Source of the DNA: Planctomycetaceae bacterium
GTDB lineage: Bacteria; Planctomycetota; Planctomycetia; Planctomycetales; Planctomycetaceae
Direction of reading: 5' to 3'
NCBI GenBank assembly: GCA_018699955.1
Contig: JABISG010000067.1
Span: 1 to 37,509 of the forward strand
Length of the DNA stretch: 37,509 nucleotides
Part shown: positions 23,937-32,600 of the stretch, piece by piece
Numbering within the stretch: position 1 is the first letter of the stretch
Layout of the letters: each line of letters starts with the position of its first letter
The notes under the pieces: model-generated
The model's input: the letters and a program-made list of their open reading frames with translations, nothing else
Database searches by the model: none
What the model was told of the DNA's origin: nothing
Translations under genes and position numbers: made by a program

Positions 23937-24349
23937 TAACATCTTAACTCATTTGCGATTACGTCAATCAACGGCACCTGGATTCGTGCCGATTGACAGC
24001 AATCACAACGATCTGACAAAAACTGACCGCCGCCGCTCATGGCGATGGCAGCCTGACAACGCCTTGAACCCGTTGGACGGCTAAAAGGTGATGACGTGTC
24101 GAATCGTATCAAATCCCGTCGCAGTGACAAGTCCCAAAGCCGGTCGAAGCCGTTTCAGACGTTTCTTCGGTCAGACCGCCCGACGGGTTGTTGGCGTCAA
24201 CGAATTTCAAACCGCCTGTATCACTTCGGCGACCGGCTAAACAGTATGACGTCGATTTGCTAAAATCGTACACGATTAGCGACCGGCAAGAAATCAGGAT
24301 CTCACGTCTCCCCGCTTATGAAACTTTCACCGACTCAAGGCTCACCGTT
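23937..24349. other. 413-base gap between tRNA-Thr and pyruvate carboxylase
   Basis: This should hold promoters for both the tRNA (leftward) and the carboxylase (rightward). On the tRNA side TTGACG and TAAGAT are present but the spacing (15) and closeness to the tRNA 5' end are poor. A small stem CGATTT-GCTA-AAATCG lies at 24253-24268 in the likely carboxylase leader. The open frame of the carboxylase runs back to 24188, but homology begins at 24350. Confidence 0.4.
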
Positions 24350-27300
24350 ATGAAGAAGATCACGCGATTGCTCGTCGCAAATCGCAGCGAAATTGCGATT
24401 CGGGTGTTTCGCAGTACCCACGAACTGGGGATTCGCACGGTCGCGCTTTACACGCACGAAGACCGTTACGCATTGCATCGATTTAAGGCCGACGAGGCGT
24501 ATCAGATCGGTCGGCCGGGCGAACCGATTCGTTCGTACCTGGACATCGATGCGATCATTTCGATGGCCAAGCTGCACGACATCGACGCGATCCATCCGGG
24601 TTATGGATTCCTCTCCGAAAATGCGGACTTTGCCCGGGCCTGTGCCGATGCCGGCATCACATTCATCGGCCCGCGTGTGGAAACGTTAGAGCAACTGGGT
24701 GATAAACTCAGTGCCCGCAAGATCGCAAAGCAGGCTGGTGTTTCCGTATTGGGTGGCAGCAGTCGCCCGATTCGTAACGCTGCCGCAGGCCTGAAGACAG
24801 CGGAGAAATTGGGGTTTCCAGTCATCATCAAGGCCTCGCACGGGGGCGGCGGACGCGGCATGCGCGTGGTGACCGACGCCAAAGGGTTTACCGAAGCCTT
24901 CGAGCAAGCTCAAAGCGAATCGCTAACCGCCTTCGGTAGTTCCGACGTTTTCGTCGAAAAGTTCATCTCCCGGGCGCGGCACATTGAAGTCCAATTGCTG
25001 GGCGACAAACACGGCAATCTCGTGCATCTGTTCGAGCGGGATTGCTCGGTACAGCGGCGGCATCAAAAGGTTGTCGAAATCGCGCCGGCCCCCAACCTCG
25101 ATCCGAATGTCCGCACTGCATTATGCGAAGCGGCGTTGGTCATCGGCCGAACCGTCAATTATGAAAATGCCGGGACGGTCGAATTTCTGCTCGATGCGGA
25201 CACCAACGAGTTTTACTTCATCGAAGTGAACCCGCGAATCCAGGTCGAACACACGGTCACCGAAGAGGTGACGGGGATCGACATCGTCAAGTCGCAAATC
25301 CTCGTCGCGCAAGGCGAAAAACTTTCGGGTCCGGAATTGAGGCTTACGTCACAAGACGATATTCGCACGAATGGATTTGCAGTGCAGTGCCGGGTGACGA
25401 CCGAGGACCCGACGAACAACTTCCTTCCAGACTATGGGCGCCTCTCTCACTATCGCTCGGCCAGCGGCATGGGAATCCGGCTCGATGCCGGCACGGCGTT
25501 CTCGGGCGCGGTTGTGTTTCCGTACTACGACTCACTGTTGGTGAAAGTGAGTGCTTCGGCTCGGCGGTTCAAAGACGCCACGCTGCGGATGGAACGCTGC
25601 TTGCAGGAGTTCCGCATTCGAGGCGTGAAAACGAACATTCCGTTTTTGCTCAAACTGTTGCTGCATCCGAAATTCCAGAAGGGCGAATGCACCACACGGT
25701 TTATCGACGAAACCCCCAAGTTGTTCAGATTCCCCGAACGCCGTGATCGGGCATCCAAGGTGCTTGGCTACCTGGCTGAAACAATTGTCAACGGCAACCC
25801 GCACGTCAAAGGCCGTCCTGCAAGCAAACGGCGACTACCGGCAACCGTGCCGCAAACCGATCAGCAAGCGCCAATTCCCGACGGGATGCGGCAGAAGCTA
25901 CAGCAACTGGGTGCCGAGGCTTTCAGTCAATGGATTCTGAAACAGAAGCCGTTGTTGCTGACCGACACCACGTTTCGCGATGCGCACCAATCGTTGCTGG
26001 CGACACGAGTTCGCACCTATGACTTGTTGAAAATCGCCGACTCTTACGCGCGGCTATGTCCCGAACTGTTCTCGATTGAGATGTGGGGCGGTGCGACGTT
26101 CGACACGTCGATGCGATTCCTGAATGAATGCCCCTGGCAACGACTGATTCAGCTGCGTGAACGGATTCCCAACGTCTTGTTCCAGATGCTGCTGCGAGCA
26201 TCGAACGCGGTTGGCTATACCAACTACCCCGATAATGTTGTCAAGGCATTTGTGCATGAAGCCGCCGATGCGGGCATCGACGTCTTTCGCGTCTTCGACG
26301 CGTTGAACTGGATGCCGAATATGCGGGTGGCAATGGATGCCGTTCTGAAGACCGACGCGATCTGCGAAGCCACCATCTGTTACACCGGCGACATCCTCGA
26401 TCCGACGCGGACGAAATACGACTTGAAGTACTACGTCGATTTGGCCAAAGAGCTGGAACGCATGGGGGCGCACATCCTGGCCATTAAGGACATGGCCGGT
26501 GTATGCAAACCGTACGCCGCCAATCGGCTGGTCAAAACCTTGAAGCAGGAAATCGGCATTCCGATCCATTTCCACACACACGACACAGCCGGCATTCAGG
26601 CAGCGTCAATTGTGCAGGCTTCGGAAGCCGGAGTGGATATCGCCGATGCCGCGATGGCGCCGCTGTCGGGTGGAACGTCTCAACCGAATCTGAACACGCT
26701 GGTCGAAGCCCTTCGATTCACCAAACGCGATACGGGCCTGGCCGGTGATGTGTTGGATTCTCTGGCGGCCTATTGGCGCTCGGTACGCGAATTCTATACG
26801 CCGTTCGAGAGTCCAACGCTGGCGGCGGGATCGGCCTTATATCGGCATAAAATGCCCGGCGGCCAATACACCAATTTGTTCGAGCAAACGCGAGCGCTGG
26901 GTCTCGCCGATCGTTGGGACGAAGTCTGCGACGTGTATGCCGATGTCAATCAACTGTTGGGAGACATCGTCAAGGTCACACCGACATCAAAAGCAGTCGG
27001 TGATATGGCCCTGTTTCTCGTCACGAATGATTTGAGCTGCGCCGATGTCGTCGGTTCCTCACGCGATATCGCGTTCCCGCAGTCGGTCATCGATCTGGTC
27101 AGCGGACGCATGGGGCAGACGGTCGGCGGATTCCCTCGCAAAGTGCGCGACCGAATTCTGCGTGGCGAAAAACCCTTGCGCGGACGTCCCGGCAGCAGTT
27201 TGCCACCAGCCGACTTCGAGCAAGCCGAGGCGAAGCTCACCAAGGTACTCAAGCGGCAGCCGACGCAACGCGACATCGCCTCCTACCTGCTCTATCCAAA

Positions 27301-27793
27301 AGTGTTTGAGGACTTTGCCGCGCACCAGAAGAAGTATTCCGATACGAGCATTTTTCCGACGCCCGCTTTCTTTTTTGGGTTGGAGCCGAACGAGGAAGTC
27401 GCAGTCGATATTGAGCCTGGCAAGACGTTGGTCATCAAATTCGTGACAACCAGCGAACCGCACGAAGATGGAACACGAACCGTCTTTTTCGAACTGAACG
27501 GACAACCGCGCGAGGTGACCGTCGTTGACCAGACGCTGGATGTGGAAAGCAGCCGCCGGAAAAAAGCGGACCCGGACGATCCCAATCAGGTGGCTGCCAG
27601 CATGCCGGGAATGGTGGCGACCGTGGCCGTCCGCCCTGGAGACCAGGTGGCCGTCGGCCAAAAGCTGCTAATGCTCGAAGCCATGAAAATGCAAACCGTC
27701 GTCGTCGCCGAACGCGACGGCAAGATTGGAACGGTACTCGTCAAACCCGGAAGCCAGGTTGAAGCGGGCGACCTGCTGGTGGTGATCGAATGA
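24350..27793 (+). CDS. pyc: Pyruvate carboxylase
   Basis: 1147 residues, the full length for a single-chain pyruvate carboxylase. It fixes bicarbonate onto pyruvate to make oxaloacetate, using ATP and biotin, in the cytoplasm. The N-terminal biotin-carboxylase/ATP-grasp domain starts TRLLVANRSEIAIRVFRS, with ASHGGGGRGMRVV. The central carboxyltransferase domain contains LTDTTFRDAHQSLLATRVRTYDLL (D539-D544) and the metal-binding HFHTHDTAG. The C-terminal biotinyl domain has LEAMKMQ with the biotinylated lysine at K1113. The start at 24350 follows AAGG with nine bases spacing. Residues encoded further upstream do not match the family. The likely role is anaplerosis of the TCA cycle. Confidence 0.96.
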   Translation: MKKITRLLVANRSEIAIRVFRSTHELGIRTVALYTHEDRYALHRFKADEAYQIGRPGEPIRSYLDIDAIISMAKLHDIDAIHPGYGFLSENADFARACADAGITFIGPRVETLEQLGDKLSARKIAKQAGVSVLGGSSRPIRNAAAGLKTAEKLGFPVIIKASHGGGGRGMRVVTDAKGFTEAFEQAQSESLTAFGSSDVFVEKFISRARHIEVQLLGDKHGNLVHLFERDCSVQRRHQKVVEIAPAPNLDPNVRTALCEAALVIGRTVNYENAGTVEFLLDADTNEFYFIEVNPRIQVEHTVTEEVTGIDIVKSQILVAQGEKLSGPELRLTSQDDIRTNGFAVQCRVTTEDPTNNFLPDYGRLSHYRSASGMGIRLDAGTAFSGAVVFPYYDSLLVKVSASARRFKDATLRMERCLQEFRIRGVKTNIPFLLKLLLHPKFQKGECTTRFIDETPKLFRFPERRDRASKVLGYLAETIVNGNPHVKGRPASKRRLPATVPQTDQQAPIPDGMRQKLQQLGAEAFSQWILKQKPLLLTDTTFRDAHQSLLATRVRTYDLLKIADSYARLCPELFSIEMWGGATFDTSMRFLNECPWQRLIQLRERIPNVLFQMLLRASNAVGYTNYPDNVVKAFVHEAADAGIDVFRVFDALNWMPNMRVAMDAVLKTDAICEATICYTGDILDPTRTKYDLKYYVDLAKELERMGAHILAIKDMAGVCKPYAANRLVKTLKQEIGIPIHFHTHDTAGIQAASIVQASEAGVDIADAAMAPLSGGTSQPNLNTLVEALRFTKRDTGLAGDVLDSLAAYWRSVREFYTPFESPTLAAGSALYRHKMPGGQYTNLFEQTRALGLADRWDEVCDVYADVNQLLGDIVKVTPTSKAVGDMALFLVTNDLSCADVVGSSRDIAFPQSVIDLVSGRMGQTVGGFPRKVRDRILRGEKPLRGRPGSSLPPADFEQAEAKLTKVLKRQPTQRDIASYLLYPKVFEDFAAHQKKYSDTSIFPTPAFFFGLEPNEEVAVDIEPGKTLVIKFVTTSEPHEDGTRTVFFELNGQPREVTVVDQTLDVESSRRKKADPDDPNQVAASMPGMVATVAVRPGDQVAVGQKLLMLEAMKMQTVVVAERDGKIGTVLVKPGSQVEAGDLLVVIE

Positions 27794-27974
27794 TCTGATT
27801 GGCATTGATTGACGCCAGATAAGAAGCGGCGAAAACACGCCTTACGCCAACCGGGGTTGTTTGTCGTCTGTCGATAGGTCATCATGGTAGCCATGAAACT
27901 ACGCGTCGGCAAACGGCGCATTTTGACTTGGTTTTCGATCATTCCCACCCCATAAGTCAACGAGGAGTTCTCTC

Positions 27975-29345
27975 ATGGCCGAGGCGATTTCGGGCAGTAC
28001 GTCACGTCGCGAGTTCTTGAAAAACAGTGGAAAAATTGCCGGTGCGGCTGCACTGGTCGGTTCCGCCGCCACGCACGTTCACGCCGGCGAGAACAACACG
28101 ATTTCTATCGCTTTGGTTGGCTGTGGTGGCCGCGGTACCGGTGCCGCCTCGAATGCTCTCTCGGTAAAGAACGGCCCGATCAAGCTGGTCGCAATGGCCG
28201 ACGTGTTTGAAGACCGGTTGGCCACAAGCCATCGCGCTCTGTCGAACAAATTCAAAGAGAAGGTGGAAGTTGGCGACGCCCAGAAGCTGATTGGCTTCGA
28301 CGCTTACAAGGATGCAATGGACTTGCTGAAGCCGGGCGACGTCGTCATTCTGACCACCCCACCGGCCTTTCGTTGGGTGCAGTACACCTACGCCATCCAG
28401 AAGGGCCTGAACGTCTTCATGGAGAAGCCGGTCACCGTCGATGGACCATCGACGCGGAAGATGCTTGCCCTCAATGTCGAAGCGAAGAAGAAGAACCTCA
28501 AAGTCGGCGTCGGCCTGATGTGCCGTCACTGTCTTGCCCGCAAGGAATTGTTCGAGCGAATTCAAGATGGTGAAATCGGCGACGTGCTGGAACTGCGGGC
28601 GTACCGCAATGCCGGCCCGACCGGTTCGGCAGCCGTCGGCCCCAAACCCGACGGCATGAGCGAACTGGAATACCAGATTCGTCACTTCCATGGCTTCCTG
28701 TGGGCCAGTGGCGGGGCAGTCAGCGACTTTCTCATCCACAACCTCGACGAGTCCTGCTGGATGAAAAACGACTGGCCCGTCGAAGTGGAAGGTTCCGGCG
28801 GGCGTCACTATCGTGGCGACAATGTCGATCAGAACTTCGACAACTACAACATGGAATATACGTTCGGTGATGGCACCAAACTGTTCCTGCGTGGACGCAC
28901 CATTCCCGGCTGCTACAACAAGTTCGCCAGCTACGTCGTCGGCAGCAAAGGATCGGCCATCATCTCGACGGCCTCGCATGCACCGGCGCGATCGCGGATC
29001 TTCAAGGGATACAACTTCACCAAAGAAGAAATGGTCTGGGCGTATCCCCAACCGGAACCGAGTCCCTACCAGTTGGAATGGGACGATCTGATTCAGGCCA
29101 TCCGCCAGGATCAGCCCTATAACGAAGTCGATCGTGGTGCCGAGGCGAGCCTGATGGTGTCGATGGGACGGATGGCGTCACACACCGGCCAACTCATCAC
29201 CCGCGACACGATCCTCAACAGCGAACACGAATTCGCGCCCGGCGTTGCAGACCTGACGTTGGATGGCGATGCACCGTTGCAAGTCGGCCCCAACGGCAAG
29301 TATCCCGTGCCGCTGCCGGGTCTCGTCAAGAAACGCGAGTACTAG
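27975..29345 (+). CDS. Gfo/Idh/MocA-family oxidoreductase with Tat signal
   Basis: 456 residues; the ATG follows GAGGAG. A Tat signal is present at the N-terminus (SRREFLKNSGKIAGAAAL, R11-R12) and ends with a predicted cleavage near THVHAGEN. The Rossmann NAD(P)-binding motif is ALVGCGGRGTG (GCGGRG at 49-54). The family motif EKPVTVDG follows the dinucleotide domain. The C-terminal alpha/beta domain includes YNMEYTFGDGTKLFLRGR. These Tat-exported Gfo/Idh proteins are typical of planctomycetes; an oxidoreductase for sugars or sugar acids outside the cytoplasm is likely. A 7-base gap to the PLP decarboxylase implies co-transcription. Confidence 0.9.
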   Translation: MAEAISGSTSRREFLKNSGKIAGAAALVGSAATHVHAGENNTISIALVGCGGRGTGAASNALSVKNGPIKLVAMADVFEDRLATSHRALSNKFKEKVEVGDAQKLIGFDAYKDAMDLLKPGDVVILTTPPAFRWVQYTYAIQKGLNVFMEKPVTVDGPSTRKMLALNVEAKKKNLKVGVGLMCRHCLARKELFERIQDGEIGDVLELRAYRNAGPTGSAAVGPKPDGMSELEYQIRHFHGFLWASGGAVSDFLIHNLDESCWMKNDWPVEVEGSGGRHYRGDNVDQNFDNYNMEYTFGDGTKLFLRGRTIPGCYNKFASYVVGSKGSAIISTASHAPARSRIFKGYNFTKEEMVWAYPQPEPSPYQLEWDDLIQAIRQDQPYNEVDRGAEASLMVSMGRMASHTGQLITRDTILNSEHEFAPGVADLTLDGDAPLQVGPNGKYPVPLPGLVKKREY

Positions 29346-29352
29346 GCAACCG

Positions 29353-30831
29353 GTGAGCGACTTGGACGAACCGGTTCAACCCGAGAGAAACACGCCGTCG
29401 GCCGACCCTGTGTCGGCCGACGGTTTTTTCCGTGATATTGAACTCTCCGGTGGGGAGTTCGGGCAACTGGTTGAGTGTGCAACTGCGCGATTGGTTTCGT
29501 TTCTCGAATCGTTGCCGGATCAACCTGCGCGGGACACCGAGAACATCGAACCGGTTTTGCGACTGGTCGATGAGCCGTTGCCGTCGGAAGCGGTTTCCGC
29601 GAACGAGATCCTGAACCTGCTGTTCGAGGATCTGATCCCTAAGAGCTTCAACACCACCTCGCCGGGATATCTCTCTTTCATTCCCAGCGGCGGACTGCCG
29701 CAGTCGGCTGTGGCCGATTTGATTGCCGGGACGGTGAATCGCTACGTCGGCGTCTGGCAGGCGGCTCCTGCATTGGCGCAGTTGGAAGCAACTGTCGTCC
29801 GCTGGATTTGCGACATCGTCGGCTTTCCCGCCTCCGCCGGAGGATTTCTGACAACCGGAGGTTCGCTCGCTAACTGGTCGGCCATTGTCACCGCGCGGCG
29901 TTGTCGGCTGCCGGAAGACTTTCTCAAGGGCATCATTTATACATCCAGTCAGACGCACCACTCGGTTGCGAAAGCAGCCATGCTCGCCGGTTTTCCCGAA
30001 CGGAATGTGCGCGTCATTTCTTGCGACGAACGGTTTCGCATCAACTGTCACGAACTTCGCGAGGCAGTCGAGAACGACCGAAGTGAGGGTTTGACACCGT
30101 TCCTCATTGTCGGCAATGCGGGAACAACAAACACGGGTGCCGTCGATGATCTCGAAGCGTTGGCCGATCTCGCCGCAGCCGAACAGTTGTGGCTACATCT
30201 GGATGCGACCTATGGCGGGTTCTTCACGTTGACCGAGCGAGGCCAAGCAATCCTCAAGGGAATGTCACGGGCCGACTCGATTGCGCTCGATCCGCACAAA
30301 GGGCTGTTTCTGCCATTTGGAAACGGTGCACTCGTGGTTCGCGATGCCAAAGCGCTAAGCGATACCCATCGACTCGATGCCGATTACATGCCGGCGATGC
30401 AACAGGCCGAGGCCCGTGTCGATTTCTGTAACATCTCACCGGAACTATCGCGCGACTTTCGCGGTCTGCGATTGTGGTTGCCCATCAAGTTACACGGCAT
30501 CGACGCCTTCCGCCGCGCACTCGATGAGAAACTCGATTTGATCGCGATGGCGACCGCAGAGTTGAAAACAATCGACGGAATTGAGATCGTGGCCGAACCA
30601 CAACTGACAACCGTCGCATTTCGGCTCAATCGCCCCGGTCTCGACGAAGCCGACCTCAACCAATTGAACCGAGAGTTTCTCGACCGAATCAACGCAGACA
30701 AACGGATCATGCTGACATCGACAATTCTCGACGGGCGATTCGTACTTCGCATTTGCGTGTTGTCATTTCGCACGCATGCCAAGAACATCGACGACTGCAT
30801 GGAGGCCATTCGGACGGCCGCCGTGGATTAG
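29353..30831 (+). CDS. PLP-dependent decarboxylase, group II (aromatic/glutamate/tyrosine-type)
   Basis: 492 residues. The start is the GTG at 29353, 7 bases after the upstream stop; the frame also extends back into the upstream gene, which is a shadow. These enzymes decarboxylate amino acids with a pyridoxal phosphate cofactor bound to a lysine. Motifs include SPGYLSFIPSGGLPQSAVAD, LTTGGSLANWSAIV, LWLHLDATYGGF and the cofactor lysine K316 in ALDPHKGLFLPFGNG. The substrate could be an aromatic amino acid, glutamate or another; the sequence does not decide. The tight spacing after the Gfo/Idh gene suggests one transcript, though the reactions have no evident link. Confidence 0.88.
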   Translation: MSDLDEPVQPERNTPSADPVSADGFFRDIELSGGEFGQLVECATARLVSFLESLPDQPARDTENIEPVLRLVDEPLPSEAVSANEILNLLFEDLIPKSFNTTSPGYLSFIPSGGLPQSAVADLIAGTVNRYVGVWQAAPALAQLEATVVRWICDIVGFPASAGGFLTTGGSLANWSAIVTARRCRLPEDFLKGIIYTSSQTHHSVAKAAMLAGFPERNVRVISCDERFRINCHELREAVENDRSEGLTPFLIVGNAGTTNTGAVDDLEALADLAAAEQLWLHLDATYGGFFTLTERGQAILKGMSRADSIALDPHKGLFLPFGNGALVVRDAKALSDTHRLDADYMPAMQQAEARVDFCNISPELSRDFRGLRLWLPIKLHGIDAFRRALDEKLDLIAMATAELKTIDGIEIVAEPQLTTVAFRLNRPGLDEADLNQLNREFLDRINADKRIMLTSTILDGRFVLRICVLSFRTHAKNIDDCMEAIRTAAVD

Positions 30832-30861
30832 GCGTACCAACGACAACGAAAGGCGCGAGAC

Positions 30862-31710
30862 ATGCAACTGGGACAATTCACACTTACAACGATCTCCGGC
30901 GGCCGGTTCTTGATCGACGGCGGCACGATGTTTGGCGTTGTGCCGAGATTGTTGTGGGAACGTAGATTCACGCCGGACGAGCAGAACAACATTGCGCAAG
31001 CGACGAATTGCGTGCTGGTGCAGACGGGCGAACGGAATATCTTAATCGACACCGGTTACGGCTCGAAGATGACCGAAAAGCAACGGCAGATCTTCGGTTC
31101 CGAAGAGGGTGACCCGTTGGTTGCCGCGCTGGGTGATGCCGGCGTGAGCGTCGATGACATCGACACGGTCATACTGTCCCACTTGCACTTTGATCACGCG
31201 GGCGGAGCCACCAGAATCGACGATGATGGCGAATTGATCCCGACATTTCCCAATGCGGAATATGTGGCGCAAAAGGTGGAATGGGAAGTCGCCACGTCCA
31301 ATGTGCCGGAACTCAAGGGGGCGTACCCGCTCGACAATTTGCTGCCGTTGGAAGCGGCTGGACAGTTGCGATTGGTGGACGGCGATGTGGAACTTCTGCC
31401 GGGCATGCGAGCGATTATCACCGGCGGCCATACGGTGGGGCATATGGCGGTGGTGATTGAAAGCGGCGACGAAACGGCCGTGTATATGGGCGACATTTGC
31501 CCCTCAACGCGACATCTGCGGACGCTGTGGTGCATGGCGTACGACGTCGATTTGCTACAATCGCGGCGGAGTAAACCAAAGCTACTGGGACAGATCGCAG
31601 ACAACGGCTGGCTGGCGTTATTCGATCACGACCCGGATCACGTGGCTGCACGGATCAAGCGCGCGGAGAAGATTGAATTCGACGTGGTTGATGCCGTTGA
31701 GGCGTTGTAA
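30862..31710 (+). CDS. MBL-fold metallo-hydrolase (lactonase-like)
   Basis: 282 residues; the ATG follows GAAAGG 30 bases after the decarboxylase stop. The HxHxDH zinc motif is SHLHFDHAGG (H107, H109, D111, H112). Further ligands are in GGHTVGHMAVV and MGDICPSTRH. A strand-rich opening (FTLTTISGGRFLIDGG) is the start of the beta-lactamase fold. This group includes N-acyl-homoserine lactonases and many general hydrolases of the MBL family; the substrate is unknown. It is probably on the same transcript as the preceding two genes. Confidence 0.88.
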   Translation: MQLGQFTLTTISGGRFLIDGGTMFGVVPRLLWERRFTPDEQNNIAQATNCVLVQTGERNILIDTGYGSKMTEKQRQIFGSEEGDPLVAALGDAGVSVDDIDTVILSHLHFDHAGGATRIDDDGELIPTFPNAEYVAQKVEWEVATSNVPELKGAYPLDNLLPLEAAGQLRLVDGDVELLPGMRAIITGGHTVGHMAVVIESGDETAVYMGDICPSTRHLRTLWCMAYDVDLLQSRRSKPKLLGQIADNGWLALFDHDPDHVAARIKRAEKIEFDVVDAVEAL

Positions 31711-31730
31711 GTCAGGATCTTGTTAAAAAG

Positions 31731-31752
31731 CCCACGGGTTGCAACCCCTGGG
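31731..31752. repeat. Copy of the CCCACGGGTTG palindrome (one base changed)
   Basis: Identical to 8075-8096 except for one position in the right arm, so 21 of 22 bases match. It lies between the MBL gene stop and the CpdA-like start (31774), within a co-directional pair rather than a convergent junction. Confidence 0.75.
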
Positions 31753-31773
31753 TCTTTGAAAAGGTAATCGACA

Positions 31774-32556
31774 ATGATGCGTTTGTTGCAGTTGAGCGAT
31801 TTGCATTTGTTTGCCGACCCGGCGATGCGGCTCAAAGGGATTCCGACTCGCGAGACGTTGGCCGATGTGCTCGCGCATATTGATGCGCACGAGAGTGACG
31901 TCGATCAGTTCATTATCACGGGCGACCTGACACACGACGAGAAACTTGAAACGTATCAAGCAGTGCGATCGATGTTGGGCGATAAAGTCCAACGGTGCCG
32001 AATTCTGCCCGGCAATCACGATGACCGCAGCGTAATGCGACAGGCCTTTCCCGATGCTGTTGCGGGAGAGAGCGGGCCGTTGATGTTTTCGACGTCGGCC
32101 GATGGCTGGCGGCTGATTGGGCTGGATTCCCACCTCCCCGGACACGTTCCCGGGCGAATCGAACCCGAGCAGTTGGAGTGGCTGGGTGGCGAGTTGAAAA
32201 CGCATGCCGACGAGCCGACGGCGCTGTTCTTACATCATCCGCCGATTCCGGTCGGCGTTCCCTGGATGGACCGCATTGGACTGCAGGACCCGGAAGCCTT
32301 TTGCGGACTGGTGGAATCATCGCCGCAAGTTAAGCTCGTCGTCTGTGGACACGTCCATCACGAATTCAGCGGTCGGTTGGGAAACGCGACGGTCTTCACC
32401 ACTCCATCAACCGGAGTGCAATTCGTGCCGGCTGGTGAGAAGCCCGACTTCGCCGCCGATCCACCCGGTTATCGTGTGATTGAATTCGACGGCGGTACGT
32501 ATCAGACCCGCGCCGTGCGTTTGCCGGAGGTGAAGTACACGCCGGTGGCCGATTAA
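31774..32556 (+). CDS. cpdA: CpdA/Icc-like metallophosphoesterase (cyclic nucleotide phosphodiesterase family)
   Basis: 260 residues. The calcineurin-like phosphoesterase motifs are complete and in order: LSDLHLF (D9, H11), TGDLTHD, GNHDD, HHPP and CGHVHHEF. This is the class III phosphodiesterase type (CpdA/Icc), which hydrolyses 3',5'-cyclic AMP using two metal ions in the cytoplasm. Related enzymes can act on other phosphodiesters, so the cAMP role is inferred. AAAGGT precedes the ATG at 31774. It is convergent with tadC. Confidence 0.85.
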   Translation: MMRLLQLSDLHLFADPAMRLKGIPTRETLADVLAHIDAHESDVDQFIITGDLTHDEKLETYQAVRSMLGDKVQRCRILPGNHDDRSVMRQAFPDAVAGESGPLMFSTSADGWRLIGLDSHLPGHVPGRIEPEQLEWLGGELKTHADEPTALFLHHPPIPVGVPWMDRIGLQDPEAFCGLVESSPQVKLVVCGHVHHEFSGRLGNATVFTTPSTGVQFVPAGEKPDFAADPPGYRVIEFDGGTYQTRAVRLPEVKYTPVAD

Positions 32557-32571
32557 GTTCGCGACAAACCA

Positions 32572-32587
32572 GCCGGTTGACACCGGC
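32572..32587. repeat. Six-base perfect stem-loop between convergent genes
   Basis: GCCGGT, loop TGAC, ACCGGC in the 44-base gap between the cpdA stop (32556) and the tadC stop (32601). No T-tract. Confidence 0.5.
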
Positions 32588-32600
32588 CGCTCGCCAACTT

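Noticed and set aside
23941..23971. TTGACG and TAAGAT as a promoter for tRNA-Thr
   Set aside because: The spacing is 15 bases and the -10 box lies only four bases from the mature tRNA end, which does not fit a normal start.
27886..27957. Short 23-codon frame (MVAMKLRVGKRR...) before the Gfo/Idh gene
   Set aside because: Too short and without a Shine-Dalgarno; no leader-peptide features such as codon runs or an attenuator.
28002..29051. 349-codon minus-strand open frame inside the Gfo/Idh gene
   Set aside because: Antisense shadow; no motif and no start signal.
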